Shown: piece by piece, positions 10,962 through 22,285 of the stretch
How positions within the stretch are numbered: the first letter of the stretch is position 1
Layout: each line of letters starts with the position of its first letter
Origin: Hetaerina americana
Taxonomy: Eukaryota; Arthropoda; Insecta; Odonata; Calopterygidae
Direction of reading: 5' to 3'
NCBI GenBank assembly: GCA_022747635.1
Contig: JAKTNV010000005.1
Span: 84,070,969-84,134,968 of the forward strand
DNA length: 64,000 bases
Program-made: the position numbers and the translations under genes
The notes under the pieces: generated by a model
Seen by the model: the letters and a program-made list of their open reading frames with translations, nothing else
The model's database searches: none
Told to the model about the DNA's origin: nothing

Positions 10962-11077
10962 ATGATTGGTGACTAGAATAACTTTGTCCGACTGGGCTAG
11001 TAGGAAAGAGCATTCGGGTGAATATTAGACTGGTGGGTTCTGACCCTCTGCCACACACTAACGGTGGCTTACAGGAT
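10962..11077 (+). repeat. CR1-like LINE 3' end, truncated
   Basis: Contains AATAACTTTGTCCGACTGGG and, at the end, CCCTCTGCCACACACTAACG plus GTGGCTTACAGG. Order and content match 11497-11612 and the reverse complement of 8530-8640, so it is a 5'-truncated LINE 3' untranslated region. Confidence 0.65.
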
Positions 11078-11496
11078 ACTAAAAATACTAATGATAATGC
11101 TATGGGCGCCTCTTACAGCGGTCACTCCATCTTTCACAATTCAATACGAAAATGGCTGCTCCAGATACCTGAACAACAATAGCATGACTTTGGGAAGAAT
11201 GTACAAGCAGTACTGCCACTTTTCTAGTTTCGAATTTCTCTCTTATTCAAAAGATAATTTTCGAACATGCATAACATAAACAAATGAAACTTGTTAATCA
11301 CTAAGTTGCTATTATTTTTTCATTGAAAATAATTATTCACTGTAAACGTTTAACAAAAACCACCCAACAAACAAATCGCAACCAGGGTCTCGATACTTTC
11401 CCCAATTATGTAGTGTAACTCTTAAACTCTCTTGTTTAGTCAATTGAGGGAGAATAGCAGGAGGGGAGGTTTCAATGGAGGAGTTGGGGCTCAGAT

Positions 11497-11612
11497 AATG
11501 GGAAAGTTAGGGATCAGAATAACATTGTCCGACCGCGGTAGGGTCATATTCGGGTCAAAATTAGTCTGGTGTGTATTCACCCCCTGCCACACACCTTAGC
11601 GGTGGCTTTCAG
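11497..11612 (+). repeat. CR1-like LINE 3' end, truncated
   Basis: Sister copy of the preceding repeat: GATCAGAATAACATTGTCCG, then TTAGTCTGGTGTGTATTCAC and CCCCCTGCCACACACCTTAG, then CGGTGGCTTTCAG. It shows the terminal block in nearly consensus form. Confidence 0.65.
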
Positions 11613-12269
11613 CGAACCAAAATATCAAATATCAAATTCCACAAGAATCGAGATTTGTAATCATTTGGGAGTCTCAGAAGCTATAGCTGTTGGGAATAAT
11701 TGTAATTCCCTGAGTAAAGGCGTTTTTCCCTGTTTGCAAGCTCGGTCGAGACGATTGATTCGATGGAGCAACGTGGATGAATTCACGCTGCAAATCCTGG
11801 TTCCACTTAAAAGACTTTTGGCTTGTCTAAGGTCCTCTTGAGCATGAATAGGACCCCAGTTTTAAGAATAATATTGTTGGGAGGAAACGTTTTAGGGCCT
11901 GGGCTGTGGTGCCTTATAAAAACACGTCTGCGATCTAATTTTTATGTAGATTTACTTTGACGACGAATAAACTGATATTCAGCATTATATATTAAATTTT
12001 CAAAGAGGTTCTAGGTCGATGTACGTAAATACCATCTCCATGGTATTATGTAAGATTTCGAGGTCGTTCAAGATATTATGAAAGTATGCATTCATTGAAA
12101 GTTCTTTTGACTCCGTTGAATCGGGAACACTTTGAAAATACATGAGAGCTGAATATACATAAATGTGTACCTTCACGTAATTCCCTAAAGGAATAGGTTA
12201 AGTCAATTGAGCTTAATTTTAAGATTTTTTCTTCCAGAAAGCTCACTCCATCTTAATTATTTCCTCCTT
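11613..12269. other. Unassigned stretch
   Basis: Nothing recognised. The open frame 11569-11841 starts inside the LINE 3' end and has no domain, so it was not called. Confidence 0.3.
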
Positions 12270-12520
12270 GTCCTTTAACATTTTTACTTATTTTCCCCTC
12301 GTCATATACACAATTCCATTCGTACTTCTTGCTATCTCCCTCTCTAACTCAAAGCACTTCTCATTTATTCTCTCATATATCTGTGCATGTGATTCGTCTC
12401 TCGTTCCCCATCTCTCTCAAGTTGACCCAAACAGAGAAGCAAACTTTTTTAATACATGTCCATCATTAGTGCATTCCAAATCTCAATATTTAATGAACCA
12501 TTCATTCCTCATCGCATATC
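12270..12520. repeat. Unidentified dispersed repeat, shared with 2700-3000
   Basis: Pyrimidine-rich sequence (TTATTCTCTCATATATCTGT and CATGTCCATCATTAGTGCAT) similar along its length to 2700-2850. A 146-codon open frame spans it but has no recognisable domain. Confidence 0.4.
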
Positions 12521-12594
12521 CTACTCCCCCTCTCCTTAAAATTAGTCTCCAAGCTTCAACCCTTAACAATGATTTAAAAAAATATTTATACAGT

Positions 12595-13045
12595 ACCCTG
12601 AAAGTCACCGCTAGAGTGTATTGCCGGGAGACTATTTTTGACACAAAATACTTCTTTCCCCTAGCGAGGTCGGAAAACATTATTCCGACCTTTTATCGTT
12701 CGTGGTAAAAATGACTTCTAGTAAAATCTATCCGTTCTACAATTAACCCCGTTAATTTCATTGAAATGATCTCACCCACAGTGATACGATGGGGTTAATG
12801 ATACGTTTTCGACATCACTGCTAAAGGGACATGCTTCTAATGTATGCAAGATATTTAATCTGTAATTTAACTTTCGCTCCTTGAGGTTATCCCAGCCTAG
12901 ATCCTCTAATATGTTTGACACCCTACTCCAACATTTTGCAAATCTAGCTCCTCTACGCTGCACGCGATCTAATTCGGCTATAAATCCGACTTCATGAGGA
13001 TCCCATTTACTAGTAATATCTTATAAATGAGGCCTAACGAGTTGC
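12595..13045 (-). pseudogene. CR1-like LINE: C-terminal region and 3' end
   Basis: Minus strand from 13040: LVRPHL, WDPHEVGFIAELDRVQRRGA, RFAK, LEDLGWDNLKERKLNYRLNI, LHTLEACPFSSDVENVSLTP and SYHCG, then the 3' untranslated region with AATGTTTTCCGACCTCGCTA and the terminal block at 12600-12635. It is collinear with 8520-8990 and 19675-20050 and belongs to the same family. It is 5'-truncated at about 13045 and lacks the catalytic domain. A few in-frame stops confirm inactivity. Confidence 0.75.
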
Positions 13046-13886
13046 TCATTTAGATTTGACGTCGATTGAGCGATGTCGCCCACGTCAAATATTCCATCGG
13101 TTCCTCGAACGCTTCCTGGCGTGGTATGACACTCCACGAGTCGGCAAAGTAGTTCACCGCTATCTGGTCTCATTTGGGAAGGAAACATGTCCTGAATACC
13201 TTCGTCGGGTCACCAGATTTTAATATATATATTAATGCTACGAACTGTATTTCATTCATATCAGCCATTCCCTCGTTAAAAAACAAATCGTCAGCACCTA
13301 ATTCGTGGAGTCCTTTGTCAAAAAATGAAATGATGGTCTAGTTAATTATCACGGCCCAATTTTACGAATGCAATTCCAGGGTGAACCTAGTAAAACAGCT
13401 GTTTCAAACCTGTCACGGTTGCTATTAACGAAATTCATGCTGACGATACAGTCTATGGTGCAAGACCATTGATTAAGCTTAAATATCATCCAAAGAATTC
13501 ATAAATACTTCGATCATTGGTTACGTAACCAGTGAACATGGCTGCACCGTTATCTATTTTACAATCAAACATCTAGATTGGACATGGAGGCGTGTTTAAC
13601 GGTAAAAATAGAAGATGTATGAATTAAATAAATAGTGGGTTGTAAACTTCATCTTAATTATCAATTTGTCTTCTCTATCCTAATCCACTAGGATATATGT
13701 ATAAAACTGAAAATACAATTTTAAAGCAAATTTGTTTTTGTCACACATAGATTGCAGCACATGTTTGACTCAGAATTAATATTTCAATTCATTTACTTCA
13801 ATGAGGAAAAGCAATTAAATTGTTGCATTCTTTATCTAGATTTTACATAATTTTTAAATGCATGTGATGATTTATGTTGTCTATCA
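13046..13886. other. Unassigned stretch
   Basis: No coding region, tRNA-like box or inverted repeat was recognised in this interval. Confidence 0.3.
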
Positions 13887-14222
13887 TGAAGGAAGCGAAG
13901 TGGACAGAAAGGAGAGCAAACGAGGAAGTGCTAGAGAAATCCTATGGAGGCAGGAAAGATGGGTGCAAAGCGTTTTGATTGCCCGTGAGATGTTTCAGAC
14001 TGTGATAGAGGGGAGAATGTTTGACAAGCAAGGAAGGGGTAGGAATAGGATAGGGACTTTGGACGGAATGAAGGGAGGAAGGAAGTATACGGAGTTGAAG
14101 AGGGGTTTGTTGTAGAGTATCATGTTGGGTTGATTAGTCAGGAGACACAAGGGAATCGTCGCTGTACCGTTTGGTAGCTTGTGTCTATCCAAAACCTACC
14201 TTAAACAGTAGATTACTGATAC
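13887..14222 (+). pseudogene. RTE-like LINE: 3' end with internal deletion
   Basis: Encodes EAKWTERRANEEVL and, after a deletion of about 33 bp relative to the 40-kb copy, REILWRQERWVQSVLIAREM, FQTVIEGRMFDKQGRGRNRI and GTLDGMKGGRKYTELKRGLL, followed by the family tail CTATCCAAAACCTACCTTAA. Diverged more than the 9.9-kb and 40-kb copies, so older. Confidence 0.7.
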
Positions 14223-14469
14223 AATAATTATTATTTATGCCGACAGAGTGGAAGCCACTTCGTATACTGTAAACAGCTGCCGCAAAATTCGATAGTCTCG
14301 GATTGTTCCTTTGAAAAATGACTTTGAAAACCTATATTTTTTAGACTAATTCCTACTGCAATATTAAATAGTCTCGAATAATTTATCTAAGAGATTTATT
14401 TATATTGCACCAGTTTGTTTTTTTTCAAATTCAGTGTTTATCATGCCTGGCAAAGTCTATCTATCAACC

Positions 14470-14535
14470 TGGTACCCACAAAAGCCACCGCTAGGGTGTG
14501 TGGCAGGAGATGATTACTCACCAGGCTTGCAATAT
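14470..14535 (-). repeat. CR1-like LINE 3' tail, truncated
   Basis: Plus strand reads AAGCCACCGCTAGGGTGTGT then GGCAGGAGATGATTACTCAC, close to the family consensus for the LINE terminus. Confidence 0.6.
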
Positions 14536-15061
14536 CAAAAATTAATTTTTTGTTAACTTATTATTACAATGTAGATTTATGAAGTAATATAAGTAACGTA
14601 GGATATATTAAATATTGGTACATATGCTACGGTATCTAAGTTAGAGCTTAGGACACCAGGGGTCATGCAGGCAGAACGCACGGGCTATTGTACTACTTAA
14701 ATTTATTGTCCATTCTGAGGGGTATGTCACTTGGTAATTTATATTTCTGTCACCTATTCTTAAAACTACATTTTTGAAATAATTAGCGATCATATGATAA
14801 CTTCCAGCGAAGATGAACCTTTAAATTCAAAATTATACACATTATAAAGATTACGATTGTCTGAATGGTACCAAGGATTTCCAAAACATTAATATACTAT
14901 GATACCATTGGTGTAAAATGCTTCCCGGATTAACTTTCACAAGGAGGAAGGAATTGATTGATGATCGGGGCGTTGAGACTGGTTTTTATGATGCGGTTTG
15001 TTAAAACTTAATTATCGAGCGTGCGTTTTGAACGGTGTGGAAACCATCTTTGAAGCCAAAC
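14536..15061. other. Unassigned stretch
   Basis: Nothing recognised beyond AT-rich sequence. Confidence 0.3.
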
Positions 15062-15745
15062 GAGCTACATCTACATAATGCCTCGCAATTTGCCGTTAGG
15101 GGGTGTGGCGGGGGTGATAAGAGCCACCAGCCATGAATGCAAAATCAAAATTATGACACCTCTACACAAATATCAGTTTGATCATCCACAGGAGCAAAGT
15201 TAATCACACGAAAGAAGTTACTTTACGCACATGCAAAAATATTCGATAACAGGATGCATTCAAATCATGTAATAATAATTCAATAAAGGAATATATATAA
15301 AATGTATGCAGGATATCGTAAAAAATACATAAACTACCAATAATAATTATCCCCGTCGCGCCTGGGCTCATATCTATTTGTATTTTGATAATGACGCGAA
15401 AAAAAACGAAATTATAAATCTATCGGTTCTACTATCTATCTCCCTGATTTTATGCATCATTTAACATAGTAAGTCGGGGCCTGTAATATGTCTTTAACAT
15501 CCTCAGATAAGTGGCCTGCCTCAAATGTACGTAGTAAATTCAACCTCTATTTCAACCTACGGTCAATTCAGTAGCTCCCATACTAAATCTTCCACTCGCA
15601 ACATTTCTACCTTTTTCATGACAACTTTTCACAATCCTAGCATGCTCTACGCTGCATTCTATCCACGAATATTTTCAAAACAAAGTCTACCTCGTTAGGA
15701 CCCCATACATCCACGGCACGGCACGGTGAGGCCTAAATAACGTGA
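15062..15745 (-). pseudogene. CR1-like LINE: 3' end and decayed C-terminal coding part
   Basis: The terminus (plus strand CTACATCTACATAATGCCTC, then GCCGTTAGGGGGTGTGGCGG) lies at the left. The 3' untranslated region to about 15400 is similar to 62600-62760, showing a subfamily distinct from the 8.5-kb copy. Around 15720-15420 the minus strand retains weak traces of the C-terminal coding region (WGPNEVDFVLKIFVDRMQRR, LNLLRTFEAGHLSEDVKDIL). Stops are frequent. Confidence 0.6.
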
Positions 15746-16044
15746 AATAACAAAGCTTTTTATCCCTCTAATTACATTTCCCAAGTATCCTTATTATGAA
15801 ATTTAATTTTTATATGATATTCAGTTAATTTCACGGATGTTTTCCCCAGGACATATCCTTGGTTGTCGTGACATGCAAAATATTTTACCGATTCTATCTT
15901 TAATGATGATGCGCAGTATCGAAACCATGGTCGTGAAATATTAAATCTTTTTTGTGGAAGTGTAAAGTTTCTTTTTTTACCCTCACGATTCTATATTTGC
16001 TATTACGGTTTCTTGTATGACGTAAGTGTTTTCGGGTGATATTT

Positions 16045-16375
16045 GTAGATAGTAGGTTTGGTGAGGGAGGAGAGAGTGGATAGTTGAGAGAAATCCAAAG
16101 GAGGCAGGAAAGATGGATGCAGAGGATTTTGATTGGCAATGAGATGTTGAAGACGGATGGAAGGGAGAATGTTTATGACAAAAGACGAAGGAGTAGGAGC
16201 AAGACAGAAATGCTGAATAGAATGAAGGGAGGAAGTATGCATGCGGAATAGATTAGGGTCTTGTAGTAGTGTCAGATGTCGGGTTGTGTCTTGTAAGGAG
16301 AGACAAGTAAATTTACAGATTTAACATTAGCTGTGTCCGTTCGAAATCTACTTTAACCAGTTGTAATCAATAATG
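16045..16375 (+). pseudogene. RTE-like LINE: decayed 3' end
   Basis: Plus strand contains GAGAAATCCAAAGGAGGCAG, GAGATGTTGAAGACGG and GAATGAAGGGAGGAAG in the order seen in the 40-kb copy, ending with a diverged tail (GAAATCTACTTTAACCAGTT). No frame is open; recognised by order and spacing of the blocks. Confidence 0.6.
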
Positions 16376-16939
16376 ATAATCATTCATTTGTTTCTCTTCT
16401 GCGTGTTTTCATATGCTCACCTTGTATTAGCCTTGCTTATTTTATTTGTATGTTTTATGTTTACATTTTGTTATTTTGGCGCAGGTCAATTCAAGGTTCC
16501 CCCATTATCATTCATTCGTCTTATTTTCCTTGCAGGTTTGATCCATGGATTATTGCAAAATTCTTATTATGCATGCATCTACGCTTGTGTTTATGCCGAA
16601 TAGAGGTAGTAATTTGAAATAAATATCATCCGTGTAGCATGTTGTCGTGCTCCGCAAAGGCACTTCTTGTTAATATTTTCTGTTAAAATTCAATTGCACA
16701 AAAATTGTTGTCACTGATGTCAATCCATGTTACAACATGAAATAATGAGATATCATAATTTTACATATTTACGTAGGCATGTCATTTTTTACTTTTGAAA
16801 CAATTGAAAACTATTTTTTTACTACTTGTCTGCATGAGGTGGTCAAATCTCAAAAAATATATTTTTATATAAATCTCAAAAAGCATGACCGAGTAAATCG
16901 ACAAGTATCACGAACAGGCTTGCGATTTCAATTTCTAAT
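16376..16939. other. Unassigned stretch
   Basis: An open frame 16373-16603 has hydrophobic residues but starts in the LINE tail and lacks any family signature, so no gene is called. Confidence 0.3.
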
Positions 16940-17222
16940 ATCGATAGTGGATCGTAGTAGTCCAGGGGGTAGAGCGTTGGACTGCCGACCGGAGGGTTCC
17001 GGGTAAGGCACTCTAGGCACCTGCAGCTCTACCCAAGTTAAAGTGATTTTTCGGGTACCAGGTCTTCCTGGGAAACTATAACCGGCACATGGAAAGGAAC
17101 TGGCCCCCCTACCCTGATGTGTGAATTTTCACACTCCGCATAGGGCTTTGTACTGGGTGATCTCTACCATCACCTACTAAACCGACCTTCGGGTTGATTA
17201 CTGTGTTTATGGTTTTTTTTAT
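16940..17222 (+). repeat. SINE B with a deleted B box
   Basis: Head GTAGTCCAGGGGGTAGAGCG is intact, but the B-box region reads GGAGGGTTCCGGGTAAGGCA, about ten bases shorter than GGTTCGATTCCCGGGTAAGG in the 9.7-kb copy. The body (GTGATTTTTCGGGTACCAGG, then ACTGGCCCCCCTACCCTGAT) is otherwise complete and very similar to the 5.6-kb copy. Confidence 0.8.
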
Positions 17223-18364
17223 TACATTGGAATTAAGATTAGGGACAAAACGATTTGTCATTATATTCTTTAATACTCACTACATCCATGTAAAAATCAT
17301 CCTATTTTCAATGCCCATTTATAATAAATGTGTGAGGGAACATTTACTATCGTATTTTTTTATTTAATTCAGTGAACCATTTGCCAAAACCCCATTGTTC
17401 ATTTCACTGGATGAAAGTTTATTCCATGATTGAAATACTTGCCGAAGGGCTACCATTTAGTGGATTTATCAGGAGATAACACACTCGATTCATTCGAATT
17501 GTCCTCGTGCGTATATTACTTGTTTTATCAGACCCGATGACTGTCATCATGTGAGGTTCTGTCCTTTTCACATGACGTGAGTAGAAAACTAATGTATCAA
17601 GTTGAGCAACTATTTCCGAAGCACACCAATGTGAACATAGAACAGTTTGGCCATCTATATCCGTGAAAGGAAGGCCGTGTAGAGGAGAGATAGTCACGAA
17701 ATTAGGTTAAAAATTCCAGTCACTAGTTTTGTAGGCACGCACTTACGTAGTTCAGGTTTTGTCCTTGGTGAGAAAGCTAATCTACGAGACAATTAGTTTA
17801 CATTTCAAAGGTCTGATGTTAAAATGAGTACAGTTATGCATTCCTTTCACATATATAAGCATCTTTCATGCCCTCTCTACATATCGGAAGATATTTTAAA
17901 AACCCTACGACAGACATACGTTGACATATGTCGGAGTACCGAAAGAATATGCTACACTCCAGTAGCATTCAAATAGTTCTCCTTTTTCACATTGAAAAAA
18001 ATTCAAAAACGCTGACATGTACACAATTCCCCTAATCATTTCCAAAGGATTGCAAAGTATCTTCTGTCAGTTTCTATTTTTTCCATTAGTCATTTCATTT
18101 TTTTAAATGCAAGAAACAATAACTTTCTAATGAAAATACATAGGAACAACAGAGGTAAAAACTACATGTATTTTTAATGGCCGTATTAATATCTGTTCCA
18201 TGTCGACAGAAAGGATTCTGACTGTAACTTGAATTGAATTATTTTTTATCTCTATTGGTAGCCTATCGTCTAAGCTTAGTTTTGAATCGACACAGTTTGA
18301 ATATCCGTATATTTCTTGCTCCGCCAAACAGGTCTCAACTTAATATCCCACACAGCAATGAACT
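17223..18364. other. Unassigned stretch
   Basis: No recognised gene or element. The 92-codon frame 17419-17697 (minus) has no known motif. Confidence 0.3.
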
Positions 18365-18450
18365 AAACTTCATCTCCATATATGTACTTCCTTCCTCCCT
18401 TCACTCCGTCCAACATCACAATCTTATTCCTGTACCTTCCTCGCTCGGTG
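18365..18450 (-). repeat. RTE-like LINE scrap
   Basis: Plus strand TACTTCCTTCCTCCCTTCAC and TCCGTCCAACATCACAATCT is the reverse complement of the GMKGGRKY-coding end of the RTE-like LINE. Only about 85 bp is recognisable. Confidence 0.5.
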
Positions 18451-18704
18451 GTTCTGCAGGCATCACGCAAAGCTGCATTTTATTTTTCTGGATTAGGATA
18501 TAACATTGATCTGACGAAATCAAGAGGCCAAATTCCTCCCTCATAATCTCCACGAATTAGTTCATAAAAACTCCATCCTCTCACGTTTTCCTGAACCCTT
18601 ATTTAGTTCCGCGGGAAGATAATTCAATCTTAACCTTGACTACTGTGACTCAGTATTTACATCCTTCCATTTCCTTTTCTCCTATATTTGTTTTATTTAG
18701 TAAG

Positions 18705-18760
18705 CTGTAAGTCACCACTGAGGTAGGAGGTGATTACTCGTACACACCAGACGACGAGAG
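18705..18760 (-). repeat. CR1-like LINE 3' tail, diverged
   Basis: TAAGTCACCACTGAGGTAGG then AGGTGATTACTCG resembles the family terminus with a central deletion. Lies directly next to the mariner remnant that starts at 18763. Confidence 0.4.
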
Positions 18761-18762
18761 TA

Positions 18763-19244
18763 GGCTGAAAAGTAATGCTTGTAGAGCTTGTGGAGCACAT
18801 ATACTTTTAGAGCGCGAACAAAAACAAATAGCAAGATCCGGAGAAAAGTGCATTCAAGTACAATTATTAACTTTTAAAATGATATATTTATTTCTCAACA
18901 TAGTCACCGTTAAGGCTAACACATTTCTCTCAACGTTTAACAAGTTTTTTCATTCCGTCACTGCAAAACTCTTCCGACTTTTCTCTAATCCAGGACTTGA
19001 CAGCTGCCTTCATCTCATCGTCCGTAGTGTGATGATTACCCTTGAGGCGTCTCTTGGATTGAGGAAAAAAGTAAAAACCGCAAGGTGCAAGATCGGGGGA
19101 ATAGGGAGGGTGTGAAATCGGTTCAAATTTCAGGTTTAGCAGCCTCTCCAGTTGCGCGCGAGGTGTGTGGACGAGCGTTGTCATATTGCAAGATTATTGG
19201 CCCCAGGCTGCCTTTAACACGATACACTCCTTCCTTGGATAAAT
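18763..19244 (-). pseudogene. Third mariner-type element: transposase C-terminal remnant
   Basis: The minus-strand frame 19184-18930 encodes HTPRAQLERLLNLKFEPISH, PPYSPDLAPCGFYFFPQSKR, RLKGNHHTTDDEMKAAVKSW and CSDGMKKLVKR. This is the end of a mariner transposase catalytic domain. The third catalytic position, normally the final D of SPDLAPCD, is G here (SPDLAPCG). The left end TAGGCTGAAAAGTAATGC looks like one terminal repeat preceded by TA; the right part is cut by a SINE A copy at about 19245, so the first two catalytic residues and the N-terminus are absent. Clearly inactive. It belongs to neither of the other two mariner families. Confidence 0.8.
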
Positions 19245-19545
19245 TTCAAACAAAGAAACTGCGGGAGATGCCACAACAGTAACTTTTTAACGGAGTCATC
19301 CGCTAATGTGCATTTCAATGCAACGATTTCAGAGCTATCGAAGCGTCTTCCTAAATTCTGAAATTTTGAGGGCTTTCAAAGGAACGAGATGTTGTGACGA
19401 AATACCGTACAAACGATGTCACAGGCATTCGTAGTCGTGCGCGACGCGCCACAGTCCACGAGGTTAAAGCCAACTTTAAACACTTAGGCTGTTTATATCG
19501 TACCTTGACAAATTTCCAAAGAAATTGTTGTGACATCTCCTGCTA
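19245..19545 (-). repeat. SINE A copy with internal tRNA-region deletion
   Basis: On the plus strand: GAAACTGCGGGAGATGCCAC, AGTCATCCGCTAATGTGCAT, then GCTATCGAAGCGTC (inverted A-box side), then the flank segment ending ACCTTGACAAATTTCCAAAG and TGTTGTGACATCTCCTGC. The B-box part is missing. Both ends carry an inverted form of the same GCGGGAGATGCCGCAACA-like module. Confidence 0.65.
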
Positions 19546-19674
19546 CCTCAAACCTGCGCATGCGTGTTTAGGGGATATGTTGCTTCCACATGCCACCAGG
19601 AGTGCTTCTGAAGGTCATTTTATTTGTGATCTACTAGCATGTGTGCATTAGTTTTCAGCCTACCCTCTGACTTA

Positions 19675-20170
19675 TCGCCCAAAATATCCCCCCCCCCTAG
19701 CGCGGTCGTACAACGTTATTCTGATCCCTTATCGTTCGTGGAAAAAGTGAAAACATAAATCTAGCTGTTCTATACTTAATATCTCTAATTGTATTTACGT
19801 ACAACATCTCTCTCCTACCGTAAAACGAGGGGATAACAAAACATTTTCAACATCACTGCTATAGAGACGTCTTTCCAATTTACACGAGAGATTTAACCTT
19901 CACTCCGTGAGTGACTCCCAACCTAGATCTGCCTAAAATTTTGGTACGCCACTCAGTTCATCGTAACGGCGTTTATCAAATCTAGCTCCTCTACGCTATA
20001 CGCGATACCATTCGGCAATCAACATCATCAGCGAAGGATAATATTTCTCATCAACCTTTTCATCACATTTCCCTAGCACTCCACCAAAAAACCCTAATTT
20101 TTTGTTAGTTCGTCCCCGTACATGTTTCACTCAGGAGAGGTCATAAATGAGGGTTACGCCAAAGAATTTA
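19675..20170 (-). pseudogene. CR1-like LINE: 3' part
   Basis: Collinear with 8590-9160: plus strand CCCCTAGCGCGGTCGTACAA, then CTCTCTCCTACCGTAAAACG, the LEDLGW-equivalent region at 19915 and the AGGAGAGGTCATAAATGAGG block at 20130. The coding frame is broken by multiple stops and by a deletion around 20030. The terminal block itself is missing, and a run of C marks about 19689-19700. Confidence 0.65.
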
Positions 20171-21361
20171 ATCGAATCTATACTTCCTATTCCTGTAGTT
20201 CCGTTTGCGGCTTTCGATTTTTCTCTTTCGATATACTTCCATTTTCATTTTTATTAACCATATCCCTTTCTTCACTCATAGCCTGCCGTTACGCCGAACT
20301 TATTTTCCCAATTGGCGGGACTAAATTCCATTCGTTCAATTGCCTTCCATGTATTATCCTCTTGAATCTGATGTCCCAATTCATCATTTCTAAATTATGA
20401 TCTGAATCCGTATTTGCTACCGGGAAACTGTTCGAATCAATCACACTGTTCCTAAATCTGTACTTAACCATGATATATACGTAGGGCCTTCAGTATTTCC
20501 TTAGGAAACCCAAGAGTATCGGAATGGATGTACTTATAGTAAGCCTCGTCTCTCATTAGAGTGTTCTTAGAGTTAAAAAAAATATTTTAGACTTATTTTA
20601 GAGTTTTTATAAAGATTTTAGAATAATGTGCTATTTGATTACAAGGCACCGGCGTGAATGCAAATGTTTCCATATAGGATTCATCCAATTAAAATACTTT
20701 TAAATTTCATTTCCTATCGAAGATAAACAAAGAAGGCACTTTATTCTATCCTACATTATTTTTACGACAAATAGTCATTGATTAATCTACATTCAAATTT
20801 ATTCGAAATATCTCTGGGGCAACATCGCATTCTGCAAACCAAAACTTGCCTAATTGCAAAGAGGATGGGTTCATAGTGATGACGATGCTCAATTCTCACC
20901 TGGTTGGGTTTTCCTCCACCTAGGGCTTGGGTGTCCGTAATCATATCCGTTGTTATCATCAGGATTATATCCGATGTAATAGACCAAAATGTGCTGTTTT
21001 CGGACTCAAGCTGAATAAATTTTTGTTTGGATGACTTACTATCTGATATCCTATTGGCGTGCTTGTCATTTATTCCGTTTCCTGCTCTCTCAGTTATCCT
21101 TGGAAGGCTTTGACATCCTTTTCGTTGCTTACTTTAATTAAATTTCGATAATTTATCACTAGTGTATGCACAATTTATTAGTTCATTTTTATATTTCATG
21201 TTCATAAAAATATATCTCTAGGCTGCGATAGGAGGGTTTGCTTAATAGCATACACAATATATCAACAAGATGTAAAAGCGATAACATCGCCATAAAGCGT
21301 TCATAGAGCGATAACAGCGCCACTAGACGTAAAAAAACTCAATATTTACGAACTCTAAGAA
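20171..21361. other. Unassigned stretch
   Basis: Parts of 20180-20480 may be antisense LINE sequence but no motif could be fixed. Nothing else recognised. Confidence 0.3.
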
Positions 21362-21715
21362 TTATTACTACGTAATGTACCGGTTAAGGTAGGTTTTGGA
21401 TGGAAATAACTATCAAATCAATATTTTGTTACTCCTAAAAAAACGCGACCCAATATCCTACGCTTCAACAAGTCGTTTTTCATCTCTTGTGTACTTCCCA
21501 CCTCCCTTCATCTCTATCTACCCCTTCCTCGCTCGCCTAACTTTCTCCCCTCTATTAGTCTTCAACATCCTACTGTGATCAATATGCCCTTCATCAATTT
21601 TTCATGCTTATTAATGATTTCTCCCAACAATCCCTTCTCCTCGCCCACCATATCTAGCACTTCTTCATTTGTTTTCCTTTTTGACCATTTCACGTTTTCC
21701 ATCCTTCCAAAGCCC
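21362..21715 (-). pseudogene. RTE-like LINE: decayed 3' end
   Basis: Plus strand starts with the inverted family tail (GTACCGGTTAAGGTAGGTTT) and continues with CCTCCCTTCATC, CTTCAACATCCT and TTTTCCATCCTTCC, the antisense of the C-terminal coding blocks. Its inner end abuts SINE A at 21725. Confidence 0.65.
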
Positions 21716-21724
21716 TTGCCGTAC

Positions 21725-21925
21725 AAAGCCCCCAAAATTTCAAAGTTTAAGCAGACGCCTCGATAGCTTAACTGGCTAAAGCCCTCGACAGGACATCGAG
21801 GGATCCGGGTTTCGAATCCCGGTCAAGGTGAACGATTTTTAAACCCGAAATTGATGCATTGAAGTACCTTTTAGTGAATGACTCCATTAAAAGTTACTGC
21901 TACGGCATCTCCCGCAGTTTTTTGG
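21725..21925 (+). repeat. SINE A, uninterrupted copy
   Basis: Reads GACGCCTCGATAGCTTAACT (A box), ATCCGGGTTTCGAATCCCGG (B box), then CATTAAAAGTTACTGCTACG and GCATCTCCCGCAGTTTTTTG. This copy gives the simplest order of the SINE A modules and was used to interpret the foldback copy at 3815-4262. Confidence 0.75.
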
Positions 21926-21934
21926 AATTCGCCA

Positions 21935-22285
21935 AGTTTTGGTGATGACTAACCCCGTAGTTACCAGGACTCATATTCTCTGTCGTGCCCATAATTATAC
22001 TCTTGGGAATGATAATGGAGATTGCTTCCTGTTGCCTTCCTTAAGAGTGTTTTTAAGGTGACACCATCAGTAATGGTTTCCCCACTGGGGTCAGATGCCT
22101 TTGTAGCTGCCTCTTTGAGGAACATATGCTGCATGGACTACCTTTTGTCTGGCTCCTAGTCTTTGACCTATGTAGTATGGCTAACCCTACGAGGAACAAT
22201 TATGATTGCTCCCACCAGCACAACTCTAGGCGTCATTGGAGTGTACATGTCCACACCGCATCCATGGGAGGGACTCCGAGAATAT
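21935..22285 (-). repeat. Probable 5' region of the RTE-like LINE, solo copy
   Basis: Similar along its length to 45105-45405 and to the reverse complement of 25830-26230: CCCCGTAGTTACCAGGACTC, TTCCTGTTGCCTTCCTTAAG, ACACCATCAGTAATGG, GTGTACATGTCC. At 45 kb this block lies directly upstream of the LINE reverse transcriptase in matching orientation, which suggests it is a LINE 5' region. No coding assignment. Confidence 0.5.

Noticed and set aside
12268..12708. 146-codon open frame
   Set aside because: Spans an unidentified repeat and the antisense of a LINE 3' end; no family signature.
11029..15130. Regularly recurring 40-50 bp blocks that might suggest a CRISPR-like array
   Set aside because: Spacing is irregular (hundreds to thousands of bases), orientation varies, and the blocks are ends of a CR1-like LINE.
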